Of a DNA stretch of 7,076 nucleotides, positions 1 through 5,797 are shown piece after piece (within the stretch, counting starts at the first letter, position 1; every line of letters starts with the position of its first letter). Position numbers and translations under genes: made by a program. Below the pieces are notes generated by a model. The model saw only the letters and a list, made by a program, of their open reading frames with translations. It was not told the DNA's origin and did not search any database. Where the stretch lies: NCBI GenBank assembly GCA_003445095.1, contig DLVS01000059.1, positions 1-7,076 on the forward strand, in the 5' to 3' direction. The DNA is from Verrucomicrobiales bacterium. GTDB taxonomy: Bacteria > Verrucomicrobiota > Verrucomicrobiia > Limisphaerales > UBA9464.

Positions 1-331
1 ATTCGTCGGGCAACGATTCGCGCGCTACCAGCAGGCTTGCCGCGGCATCCGAAGGTGCGATCCGCGCTGCCAGGAGGCGGAGCCGATCGCGGCGCACTTC
101 CGGGTCTGGCTCCGAACGAACGGCCGCAAAGAGCGGGGCCAGTTGGTCAGGGCGAATCAAAACCTCGCTCGGAGAGGGACGAACTGGAATCTGAGGAAGC
201 TCACGGATCGCGGGCGTCGCGGTGACTCGCGGTACCGCCGGCTCGACCCGCCGAGATCTCGGGGCCAAGGCCAGGCCGAGCAAAACCCCCACGACGAGAG
301 CCACCACAGATGGAAGGACGCGCGCGGTCAC
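1..331 (-). CDS. Membrane-anchored protein, N-terminal fragment (runs off left edge)
   Basis: An open frame reads leftward from a GTG at 331-329 to the window edge, giving 110 codons with no stop. I do not recognise the family. Residues 5-23 form one strongly hydrophobic segment (rich in Val, Leu, Ala, Gly), preceded by Arg4 and followed by the basic cluster RSRR at 25-28, so a single membrane anchor or uncleaved signal is likely. A Pro/Val-rich linker follows to about residue 60, then a charged, Ala/Leu/Arg-rich region that looks alpha-helical (LAPLFAAV, then RDRLRLLAARI, then DAAASLLVARE). That last part resembles the helical-repeat proteins with short N-terminal anchors that are common in Verrucomicrobiota; this is an impression, not a domain match. 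There is no Shine-Dalgarno sequence. The frame stays open upstream of the GTG for at least 30 codons without an ATG, so the start is a choice based on the position of the anchor. Codon use looks coding. Confidence 0.5.
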   Translation of the reverse strand, partial: MTARVLPSVVALVVGVLLGLALAPRSRRVEPAVPRVTATPAIRELPQIPVRPSPSEVLIRPDQLAPLFAAVRSEPDPEVRRDRLRLLAARIAPSDAAASLLVARESLPDE

Positions 332-719
332 AGCGCCAGAAGCAGGACACGACTTTGGAAAACATTCAACCGCACGAACGAAGGGTCGCGGTGTGCCGAC
401 CTTTGGATTGGCCCCACAGGAAATTGGTCTGCCGCGGGGAGGACAGTCGCGCTGCGACGGTCCTGCGCGCAGCAGAGACGCGGCCTTTGGTGGTCAGCGT
501 AAAAAGTCCGGCGCAACGCTCTCTATTTGAAGACCACAGCCTCACGTGGACTGCCGAAACGCGTCGCGTCGTCTGACATTGGGCATTCACGGTCGGGCTT
601 TCGGCCATCCCTACCCGGGAGGAGTGTGATGTGGCCCGCGAGGTCCGCGACGACCTTTCTCCTGGAAAAATGCCTTCACAACACCCTGGAATTTCGCGAA
701 GGCTGGGGTCCTTTCGCGT
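332..719. other. Divergent intergenic region, 388 bp, no confident gene
   Basis: This gap separates the leftward membrane-protein gene from rightward dapA, so it should hold both promoters, but I see no convincing -35/-10 pair on either strand. I also see no lysine riboswitch, T-box or run of lysine codons that would suggest feedback control of dapA. Open frames crossing it look like by-products of high GC content. The one striking element is a purine-rich GGGAGGAG at 617-624, four bases before an ATG at 629. That ATG opens a 49-codon frame which ends at 778, inside dapA. Small palindromes are present (TTCGCGAA near 693-700, CACGTG in the 540s), but nothing larger. Confidence 0.5.
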
Positions 720-1598
720 ATGTTTACTGGCACTTTTACCGCTTTGGTGACGCCGTTTCGCAACGGGCGCGTCGATGAGGCCGCTTTCGAGCGACTGATC
801 CGCGGTCAGGTCAAAGCCGGCGTTGACGGCATCGTACCGGTCGGGACAACGGGAGAATCGCCCACCCTGGATTACGATGAACACATTCGCGTGATCGAGC
901 TCGCGGTGAAGTTCTCCGCTGGCCGCCTCCCCGTCATTGCCGGTACGGGGGGGAATTCTACTCGCGAGGCGATCTTCCTCACCCAACGTGCCCAAGCCGT
1001 CGGCGCCGACGCGACGTTGCAAGTGGCCCCCTACTACAACAAGCCGACCCAAGAGGGACTCTATCAACATTTCAAAGCCGTGGCTGCCGGTTCGCGGCTA
1101 CCGGTCATGCTTTACAGCATTCCTGGTCGGTGCGGGGTCGAGATCGCGACGGACACGGTGGTGCGATTGGCCACGGACTGCCCGACGGTGATCGCGCTGA
1201 AAGAGGCCGGTGGATCGTGTGATCGCGTGAGTCAGTTACGAGGGCTGTTGCCTCGCCAATTCAGCATCCTGTGCGGAGACGACTCGCTCACACTTCCGTT
1301 CCTTTCGGTGGGAGCCAATGGAGTGGTGAGCGTCGCTTCCAATGTCGCTCCGCGCCAAGTAGCCGCCATGGTGAACCGATTTCTCCAGGGCGATCCGAAG
1401 GGAGCGCGCCAACTTCATGGAAAGCTGTATTCGCTCTTCCGGAATCTGTTTGTGGAAACGAATCCCGCTCCGGTCAAAGCGGCGTTGGCGTTGTTGGGAC
1501 AAATGGACGACGAACTTCGCCTGCCGATGGTGCGTGTTTCCGAGTCCACCCGCGCGCTGCTTCGTCAAACGCTGAAGGATGTGGGCCTATTGAAGTAA
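720..1598 (+). CDS. dapA: 4-hydroxy-tetrahydrodipicolinate synthase
   Basis: This 292-residue protein matches the usual DapA length and should condense pyruvate with aspartate semialdehyde, the first committed step toward diaminopimelate and lysine, in the cytoplasm. The (beta/alpha)8 aldolase signatures are all present: GTTGES at 42-47 (Thr43/Thr44 of the proton relay), YYNKP at 105-109 with Tyr106, LYSIPGR at 131-137 with Tyr132 and the substrate-binding Arg137, and the Schiff-base Lys161 in ALKEAGG. Later come CGDDSL at 185-190, the GANGVVSV loop at 198-205 and NPAPVKAAL at 248-256. Arg137 favours DapA over N-acetylneuraminate lyase or other superfamily members. The residue after GR is Cys where Thr is common, a minor deviation. 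The ATG at 720 gives the typical MFTG start; there is no upstream in-frame start before a stop at 627-629, and no clear Shine-Dalgarno sequence. No other lysine gene is nearby. Confidence 0.95.
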   Translation: MFTGTFTALVTPFRNGRVDEAAFERLIRGQVKAGVDGIVPVGTTGESPTLDYDEHIRVIELAVKFSAGRLPVIAGTGGNSTREAIFLTQRAQAVGADATLQVAPYYNKPTQEGLYQHFKAVAAGSRLPVMLYSIPGRCGVEIATDTVVRLATDCPTVIALKEAGGSCDRVSQLRGLLPRQFSILCGDDSLTLPFLSVGANGVVSVASNVAPRQVAAMVNRFLQGDPKGARQLHGKLYSLFRNLFVETNPAPVKAALALLGQMDDELRLPMVRVSESTRALLRQTLKDVGLLK

Positions 1599-1602
1599 GG
1601 AG

Positions 1603-1624
1603 TCGGCCGAATTGTTCGGCCCGA
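1603..1624 (+). terminator. Hairpin after dapA, candidate terminator
   Basis: GGCCGAA (1605-1611) and TTCGGCC (1615-1621) form a perfect 7-bp stem with a 3-base loop. It can be extended by TC (1603-1604) pairing with GA (1623-1624) if C1622 is bulged. It begins five bases after the dapA stop. The sequence after it (TCTTAG) is only weakly T-rich, so intrinsic termination may be inefficient, or the hairpin may mainly protect the 3' end of the mRNA. Confidence 0.45.
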
Positions 1625-1688
1625 TCTTAGCGTCGGCCAATCCTTCCGAGTGTTGGCGGTTCATGGACCGCGCGACTCCGCTCGAGCG

Positions 1689-1730
1689 AAGCCGCCGACA
1701 ACCTGATGAGACGCTGCAATCCGGCGGCTT
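1689..1730 (+). repeat. 9-bp inverted repeat in the leader of the prepilin-like gene
   Basis: AAGCCGCCG at 1689-1697 is perfectly complementary to CGGCGGCTT at 1722-1730, with 24 bases between. It lies 55 bases before the ATG at 1785. It could fold as a large-loop hairpin in a leader transcript or act as a dyad binding site. The role is unknown. Confidence 0.35.
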
Positions 1731-1758
1731 GCCACGAACCCGCCAACGGGCTCATAGT
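1729..1758 (+). promoter_or_regulatory. Possible sigma70-type promoter, weak
   Basis: TTGCCA (1729-1734) and CATAGT (1753-1758) are separated by 18 bases and match the -35 and -10 consensus at 4 of 6 positions or better each. They sit 26 bases before the ATG of the prepilin-like gene. Matches of this quality occur by chance, so this is only a candidate. It overlaps the right arm of the inverted repeat at 1722-1730. Confidence 0.2.
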
Positions 1759-1784
1759 TTTTCAGTCGTCCTGTCATCGTTCCC

Positions 1785-2570
1785 ATGAATGCGACCACCA
1801 CCTCCCGCCGCGGAGCAGGCTTCACTTTGATCGAATTGCTCGTGGTCATTGCCATCATCGCGATTCTCGCCGGAATGCTCCTTCCCGCATTGGCGAAGGC
1901 CAAGACCAAGGCGACCGGAGTGCAATGCATCAGTAACGGGAAACAGCTCACGCTTGCCTGGATTATGTACGCCGGCGATTACAACGATCAGCTCGTTCAA
2001 AACGGCACCGGCGACCAACAAGGTTGGGTCGAAGGGTGGATCAATCCTATCACCGGGCCGGGTAATATCAGGGATTGCACCAATGTCACTCTCATCATGG
2101 CGCCCAAAGGGAAGCTGTGGCCCTACAATCAAGCGCTCGGCATCTACAAGTGCCCCGCCGATCAGTACAAGGTGCAGATCGGTAAGAATAAGCACTTGCG
2201 GACCCGCAGCATTTCGATGAACGGCAATATGAATGGCAACAGTTGGTACACCGACCTGATCAAGAAGACTTGGTGGACCTACACTCGGCTGGGAGACGTT
2301 CGTAATCCGAGCAGCCAGTTCGTGTTCATTGACGAGCGAGAAGACAGTGTGGACGACGGATACTTCCTCGTGACGCTCGAGCCCAACCAACTCTGGGGAA
2401 ACCTTCCGGCCATTTATCACAATGGGGCGGGCGGATTGTCTTTTGCCGATGGCCATGCCGAGGTCCATCGATGGCTTGACCCGGTGACGATTAAAAAAGG
2501 ACTCACCGGCAAGGCACCCCGTGACGTGCCGTGGATTCAAGAAAGGGCTTCTACCCGACTGAACCCTTAA
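1785..2570 (+). CDS. Prepilin-like protein with C-terminal H-X9-DG motif
   Basis: This 261-residue protein opens with a class III (type IV prepilin) signal. A short basic leader ends at Gly12, the expected prepilin-peptidase site is between Gly12 and Phe13, Glu17 is the conserved +5 glutamate, and a hydrophobic helix covers about 15-36. The rest is extracytoplasmic. It includes YKCPAD at 121-126 and, near the C-terminus, His212 followed by nine residues and Asp222-Gly223. That is the H-X9-DG signature of the large prepilin-like families (DUF1559-type) of Verrucomicrobiota, Planctomycetota and Lentisphaerota. Such proteins are numerous in these genomes, are mostly not encoded with pilus or type II secretion machinery, and have no established function. 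That holds here too: no assembly ATPase, secretin or peptidase gene is nearby. The ATG at 1785 is the only start that gives a normal leader; no Shine-Dalgarno sequence precedes it. The next gene begins 49 bp downstream on the same strand. Confidence 0.9.
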   Translation: MNATTTSRRGAGFTLIELLVVIAIIAILAGMLLPALAKAKTKATGVQCISNGKQLTLAWIMYAGDYNDQLVQNGTGDQQGWVEGWINPITGPGNIRDCTNVTLIMAPKGKLWPYNQALGIYKCPADQYKVQIGKNKHLRTRSISMNGNMNGNSWYTDLIKKTWWTYTRLGDVRNPSSQFVFIDEREDSVDDGYFLVTLEPNQLWGNLPAIYHNGAGGLSFADGHAEVHRWLDPVTIKKGLTGKAPRDVPWIQERASTRLNP

Positions 2571-2619
2571 GTCGGGGTGGCAAAGGTGAACGCCGAGCTT
2601 CGGGTACTCTCAATCCCCC

Positions 2620-3576
2620 ATGCGCATCATCGGATGGCTCGGACTGCTAGTAGGCCTGAGTCAATTTCAGTCTCAGTCGGCCGCAAGCGACGTCACGGTT
2701 CAACGTGAGGGGAAACAACTCATTGTCCGGGCTCACGGCCGCGAAATGTTCCGCTACCAAGCGGAGCCGGGCGAACTGCCGCGCGAGAATATTCCGTTGA
2801 TCTATCGCCGCGGCGGTTACCTTCATCCGCTCTACGCGCCGTCGGGCCGGTTGGTGACGGACGATTTTCCCGCCAATCACCTGCACCACCATGGAATTTG
2901 GGCGCCGTGGACGAAGACGGAGTTTGAAGGCCGTGCTCCCGATTTTTGGAACATGGGAGACGGCAAGGGACGGGTCGAGTTTGTTGCCGTTGATCGGATT
3001 TGGAATGAACCCGCCGAAGCCGGCTTCACCGTGCGTCATCGATTTCTGGACTTGATGCCGGCGGTACCCAAGACGGTGCTGGATGAAACCTGGGAAGTTC
3101 GTGCATTCGTCCCCGCTGAGGCTCCGGGCCGGTTCATCTTTGATTGGGTCTCCACCCAACGGTGCGCTTCGAGCGCTTCCTTGGTGCTTCCGGAGTACCA
3201 TTACGGTGGCTTGGGCGTGCGTGGTAACTGGGCTTGGAATGGCCTGACTAACGGTGTCTTCCTTACTGCCAACGGAGACACCGACCGGATCAAAATCAAT
3301 GGCACGCGAGCCAAGTGGTTTTGGATGGGAGGTCCCGTCGATGGTTCAACGGTCGGCGTGGCCGTGCTGTGTCATCCGGCGAACTTCCGATTTCCCCAGC
3401 CCATGCGACTCCATCCGTCCGAGCCGTTCTTCTGCTACGCACCGCAGCAGTTGGGCCGCTTCGAGCTAAAACCGGGGGAGCCGTACGTCGCCCGCTACCG
3501 GTTCGTAACCGCGGACGGAGTTCTCACTGCGTCCGAGTTGGATCGTCTTTGGGACAAGTACGCTGCGGGACCCTAA
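2620..3576 (+). CDS. Exported DUF6807 ('PmoA family') protein
   Basis: This 318-residue protein has an N-terminal signal peptide: Arg2, a hydrophobic core at about 3-13 and a small-residue region SAAS at 20-23 that would suit signal peptidase I. The mature part resembles DUF6807 (Pfam PF14100). Features seen are a histidine cluster at 87-91 in NHLHHHGIW, DFWNMGDG at 108-115, YHYGGLGVRG at 193-202, WFWMGGPV at 233-240 and HPSEPFFCYAP at 265-275. The family has been labelled 'methane oxygenase PmoA', but it is unrelated to the membrane subunit of particulate methane monooxygenase. In Planctomycetota and Verrucomicrobiota such proteins are often found among sugar-degradation genes, and no activity is firmly established. 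The beta-rich, Trp/Tyr/His-rich sequence would suit carbohydrate binding or processing in the periplasm, which is inference. The start gives an intact signal peptide, without a Shine-Dalgarno sequence. It converges with the next gene across 30 bp. Confidence 0.85.
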   Translation: MRIIGWLGLLVGLSQFQSQSAASDVTVQREGKQLIVRAHGREMFRYQAEPGELPRENIPLIYRRGGYLHPLYAPSGRLVTDDFPANHLHHHGIWAPWTKTEFEGRAPDFWNMGDGKGRVEFVAVDRIWNEPAEAGFTVRHRFLDLMPAVPKTVLDETWEVRAFVPAEAPGRFIFDWVSTQRCASSASLVLPEYHYGGLGVRGNWAWNGLTNGVFLTANGDTDRIKINGTRAKWFWMGGPVDGSTVGVAVLCHPANFRFPQPMRLHPSEPFFCYAPQQLGRFELKPGEPYVARYRFVTADGVLTASELDRLWDKYAAGP

Positions 3577-3606
3577 AACTCAGTCCAAGGTCGGTAACTC
3601 CTTTGG

Positions 3607-4026
3607 TTAGTTTCCGATGTTTTCGATCTTCACGTCCGGGAGCGACTTCGGATCAATCGCGCGCAATGCGTTGGCTACTGCTGTCAATTGATCGCGATCA
3701 GTGGTGTTCAGCATTTCTTTGAGGGTCGGTAGCGCGGATTTGGCTGCTGGACCAATCTCACCCAGAGCATAGGCCGCAGTCCGTCGGACGATGGGGTCCG
3801 AGTCTTTCAGCAATGGAGTTATCTTATCGACGGCCGTGGCAGCCGCTGGACCGATTTGAGCGATCTCCGCCAAGCCAGCCACTTTCGTGTCGGCATCACC
3901 CGAAAGCTGACCGAGGGCCGCGGTCAAATTGCCCGCACCTTTGCTACTGCCGTCGCCGCAACCCGCAGCGATAAGGAGAAGCAAACCGGAGGCGAACGAA
4001 ATTAAACGAAAACCGAGGGAGTGCAT
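3607..4026 (-). CDS. Small HEAT-repeat lipoprotein
   Basis: This 139-residue protein starts at the ATG at 4026-4024. Residues 1-22 are a lipoprotein signal: Arg7, a Leu/Ile-rich core and IAAGC, giving Cys23 as the likely lipidated residue, with Gly24-Asp25 following. After a Gly/Ser-rich linker, residues 34-125 hold about two and a half HEAT-like helical repeats. The clearest is PLLKDSDPIVRRTAAYALGEIGP at about 71-93, with the Asp-x-x-Val-Arg-x-x-Ala-x-x-Ala-Leu-Gly-x-Ile-Gly signature; the weaker flanking copies are AGLAEIAQIGP and ANALRAIDP. HEAT repeats usually bind protein partners, and the lipid anchor would place this one on a membrane facing the periplasm. No partner is evident. It is very small for a HEAT protein, yet it has a complete start, signal and stop, so it does not look truncated. 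No Shine-Dalgarno sequence is visible, and 175 bp separate it from phoH upstream. Confidence 0.85.
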   Translation of the reverse strand: MHSLGFRLISFASGLLLLIAAGCGDGSSKGAGNLTAALGQLSGDADTKVAGLAEIAQIGPAAATAVDKITPLLKDSDPIVRRTAAYALGEIGPAAKSALPTLKEMLNTTDRDQLTAVANALRAIDPKSLPDVKIENIGN

Positions 4027-4073
4027 GGGCCGAGTGAACTACTTCCCGTCAGTGAAAGCAATCGCGGGAATTG

Positions 4074-4132
4074 TCGGCGAACGCCGAGGGAGCGCGGCAT
4101 TCAGTCGACGGGAGCGCCAATCGCGAGTGGCG
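4074..4132. repeat. Two short inverted repeats upstream of the lipoprotein gene
   Basis: TCGGCG/CGCCGA at 4074-4087 is a perfect 6-base arm pair around AA. CGCCA/TGGCG at 4115-4132 has 5-base arms around eight bases. Together with the hairpin at 4143-4174 they fill most of the gap between phoH and the HEAT lipoprotein gene. Each alone is short enough to be chance in GC-rich DNA. Confidence 0.25.
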
Positions 4133-4142
4133 TTGGGGAGTT

Positions 4143-4174
4143 CCGCGGTTCTCGATCGTTTCGAGTTCCCGCGG
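4143..4174 (-). terminator. Hairpin downstream of phoH, candidate terminator
   Basis: CCGCGG (4143-4148) pairs with CCGCGG (4169-4174), and inside that CTCGA (4151-4155) pairs with TCGAG (4161-4165). The loop is five bases, with a small TT/TTC internal loop between the stems. Read on the minus strand it begins 27 bases after the phoH stop. No T-run follows, so it is not a classical intrinsic terminator. It could limit read-through into the lipoprotein gene or stabilise the phoH transcript. Confidence 0.4.
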
Positions 4175-4201
4175 GATAAACGCTCCGAAGTCGCCCAAGT
4201 C

Positions 4202-5641
4202 TCACAGAATATTTGCGGCAAGTTCGGCCAGTTCGCTCCGTTCGCCGCGCGACAGCTCAATGTGAGCCGAGATCGCCTGCTCTCGAAACCGGTTCACCAC
4301 GTAGGTAAATCCGTTGCTAGAGGCATCCACGTACGGATTGTCAATTTGGTAGGGATCGCCGGTAAGAACGATTTTTGTCCCGTGGCCCACGCGAGTGAGA
4401 ATGGTTTTGGCCTCGAGTGGCGTGAGATTTTGGGCCTCGTCCACGATCATGAACTGACTCGCAATGCTGCGGCCACGGATATAACTGAGCGCCTCGACCA
4501 CGATCACACCAGTGCGTAAAAGATCAGCGGCCCGGCGGTTCTCGTGACCCATGTTAAGGTCACCGAGCAATTCGAGGGCGTCATGGATCGGTTGCATCCA
4601 GGGCGAGAGCTTTTCTTCCAGCGTTCCTGGAAGGAATCCGAGTTCCTTGCCCATCGAAATAGTGGGGCGAGCGACGACCAGGCGCCGGAACTCGCGATCG
4701 TTGACGGTTTTCTTCAATCCCGCCGCGAGCGCGAGCAACGTTTTGCCCGTGCCGGCCTTGCCCATCAGCGTAACCAAGCGAATCCGCTCATCCAGTAACG
4801 CGTCGAGCGCGAAGTGCTGCTCCCGGTTGCGCGGCTTGATGCCCCAAACGTTTTGGGCATCGTGCAACGGCAGCAACCGTCGCCCCGCCGTGTCCACGCG
4901 ACCGAGCATGGTGCGCTTCGATTCTCCCTCGGCGGTCAGCGTGCAGTACTCGTTCGGTGCGCGGATGGGCCCCTCGGGCAGTGGCAATTCTCCATGCGCG
5001 CGAAACTCGGCGAGCTTGGCCGCCGGCACCACCGCCTCGAACATCCCCGTGTACAGATCGCGCAGATTGACGCGATCCGTTTCGTAATCTTCCGCGAGTA
5101 ACCCATACGCATCAGCCTTCAGGCGCAGGTTGATGTCTTTCGTTACGAGAATGGTGGCGGTCGTGGGATCGCCGCGATAGATCGCGAGGGCCAGATTGAG
5201 AATGCGGTTATCGACGGATCCGGATGTCACCGCCGGCGCATGTCCGTTGCCGTTGGTCGAAGTCCCCAGCGGATTGGCGAAGATGATCCGCAATTGGCCG
5301 CCCCTGTCTAACGCAACGCCTTCACTCAACGAACCACGACTGCGCATCTGGTCGAGCATCCGGCTGACGCTCCGGGCATTTTGCCCGCGCTCCGTCGTTT
5401 CTCGTTTGAATTTGTCGATCTCCTCAATGACTTCGATCGGCAGCAGGACGTGATTGTCCTGAAAGTTCAGCAACGCATCGGGATCATGCAGCAGGACATT
5501 GGTATCGAGAATGTAGTTCTTGATCCGGGCCGGTGCCGCTGACGGTGTCGACCGTTGGGAGCGGCGGGTTGGTTTTTTGGAAGAACCTTCCACAGTGGAT
5601 GAAAGAGCGACGCCCTGTGCGTCCAGCGCAGTTTCCAGCAC
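4202..5641 (-). CDS. PIN-PhoH family ATPase (YlaK-type)
   Basis: This 479-residue protein joins an N-terminal PIN nuclease-like domain to a PhoH ATPase domain, an arrangement known from YlaK/PhoH2-type proteins of similar length. Basic residues 22-40 precede the PIN domain (about 41-200), which has the expected acidic residues: Asp46 in ILDTN, Glu70 and Glu73/Glu74 in the IEVIEEID stretch, Asp144 in SVDNRIL and Asp169 in VTKDI. The PhoH domain (about 255-479) has Walker A GKAGTGKT at 294-301, RPTISMGKELGFLPG around 325-339, Walker B MIVDEAQN at 398-405 and LTGDPYQID at 426-434. The C-terminus RGERSELAELAANIL is typical, so the stop is real. Family members are thought to be RNA-dependent ATPases or helicases linked to RNA cleavage, acting in the cytoplasm. 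The GTG start at 5641 directly follows an in-frame TAA at 5647-5645, and AAGG sits only one base before it, too close for a normal Shine-Dalgarno. GTG at codon 17 is an alternative. Residues 122-142 are a Gly/Asn/Ser/Thr-rich insert inside the PIN domain. Confidence 0.93.
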   Translation of the reverse strand: MLETALDAQGVALSSTVEGSSKKPTRRSQRSTPSAAPARIKNYILDTNVLLHDPDALLNFQDNHVLLPIEVIEEIDKFKRETTERGQNARSVSRMLDQMRSRGSLSEGVALDRGGQLRIIFANPLGTSTNGNGHAPAVTSGSVDNRILNLALAIYRGDPTTATILVTKDINLRLKADAYGLLAEDYETDRVNLRDLYTGMFEAVVPAAKLAEFRAHGELPLPEGPIRAPNEYCTLTAEGESKRTMLGRVDTAGRRLLPLHDAQNVWGIKPRNREQHFALDALLDERIRLVTLMGKAGTGKTLLALAAGLKKTVNDREFRRLVVARPTISMGKELGFLPGTLEEKLSPWMQPIHDALELLGDLNMGHENRRAADLLRTGVIVVEALSYIRGRSIASQFMIVDEAQNLTPLEAKTILTRVGHGTKIVLTGDPYQIDNPYVDASSNGFTYVVNRFREQAISAHIELSRGERSELAELAANIL

Positions 5642-5699
5642 GCCTTAAGAAAGCCTTCAGCGCATCAGGTGACAAGTTGAAATCCAAAGGAAACGCACC

Positions 5700-5725
5700 G
5701 ACGACAACCGTTGTTCGAGGTCGTC
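5700..5725 (-). repeat. Hairpin in the methyltransferase-phoH gap
   Basis: GACGAC (5700-5705) pairs with GTCGTC (5720-5725), and AAC (5706-5708) pairs with GTT (5713-5715) around a CGTT loop; CGAG (5716-5719) is bulged. It lies 73 bases after the methyltransferase stop and 59 bases before the phoH start, read leftward. There is no T-run. It could be a leader structure of phoH or a weak transcription end for the methyltransferase. Confidence 0.25.
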
Positions 5726-5797
5726 ACCCAATCGGCACACGACGAGGCGTGATCCCAGCGCCAAAAATCGCAGAGAACCGCGAATGGACCCCGCGAC

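Noticed and set aside
332..719. Lysine riboswitch or attenuator in front of dapA
   Set aside because: No conserved lysine-riboswitch-like helices, terminator/antiterminator pair or lysine-rich leader peptide could be recognised.
366..1070. Long leftward frame of about 234 codons opposite the start of dapA
   Set aside because: It is antisense to dapA, whose catalytic motifs are unambiguous. The translation shows no recognisable domain and is rich in Arg/Ser/Gly, as expected from an out-of-frame reading of GC-rich DNA.
1698..1745. CTGATGAG inside the loop of the 1689-1730 dyad, resembling a hammerhead ribozyme core
   Set aside because: The required GAAA is missing (GAAC occurs at a plausible place) and no stem II or stem III pairing can be drawn, so the match is chance.
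1752..2540. Leftward frame of about 262 codons opposite the prepilin-like gene
   Set aside because: It covers almost exactly the real gene on the other strand, which has a prepilin signal and the H-X9-DG motif. The antisense reading has no signal peptide or motif and looks like a mirror of codon bias.
2647..3201. Leftward frame of about 184 codons opposite the DUF6807 gene
   Set aside because: It is fully antisense to a gene with a signal peptide and conserved family motifs, and no domain is recognisable.
3585..3606. CCAAGG/CCTTTGG as a shared terminator between the convergent DUF6807 and lipoprotein genes
   Set aside because: The pairing is only 6 bp with a bulge, lacks a T-run on either strand and abuts the lipoprotein stop. 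It is too weak to call.
4039..4260. Leftward 73-codon frame overlapping the end of phoH and filling the gap before the lipoprotein gene
   Set aside because: It starts inside phoH out of frame, is Arg/Ser/Pro/Asn-rich without motifs and crosses three inverted repeats. There is no independent support for coding.
3929..4519. Rightward frame of about 196 codons across the lipoprotein start and the phoH 3' end
   Set aside because: It overlaps two well-supported leftward genes and shows no domain. Its open length reflects antisense phoH sequence.
5484..5687. Leftward 67-codon frame overlapping the phoH start, considered as an N-terminal extension by frameshift
   Set aside because: The phoH frame already gives a complete PIN domain, and the other frame diverges into Arg/Cys-rich sequence. 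A frameshift is not needed to explain the protein.
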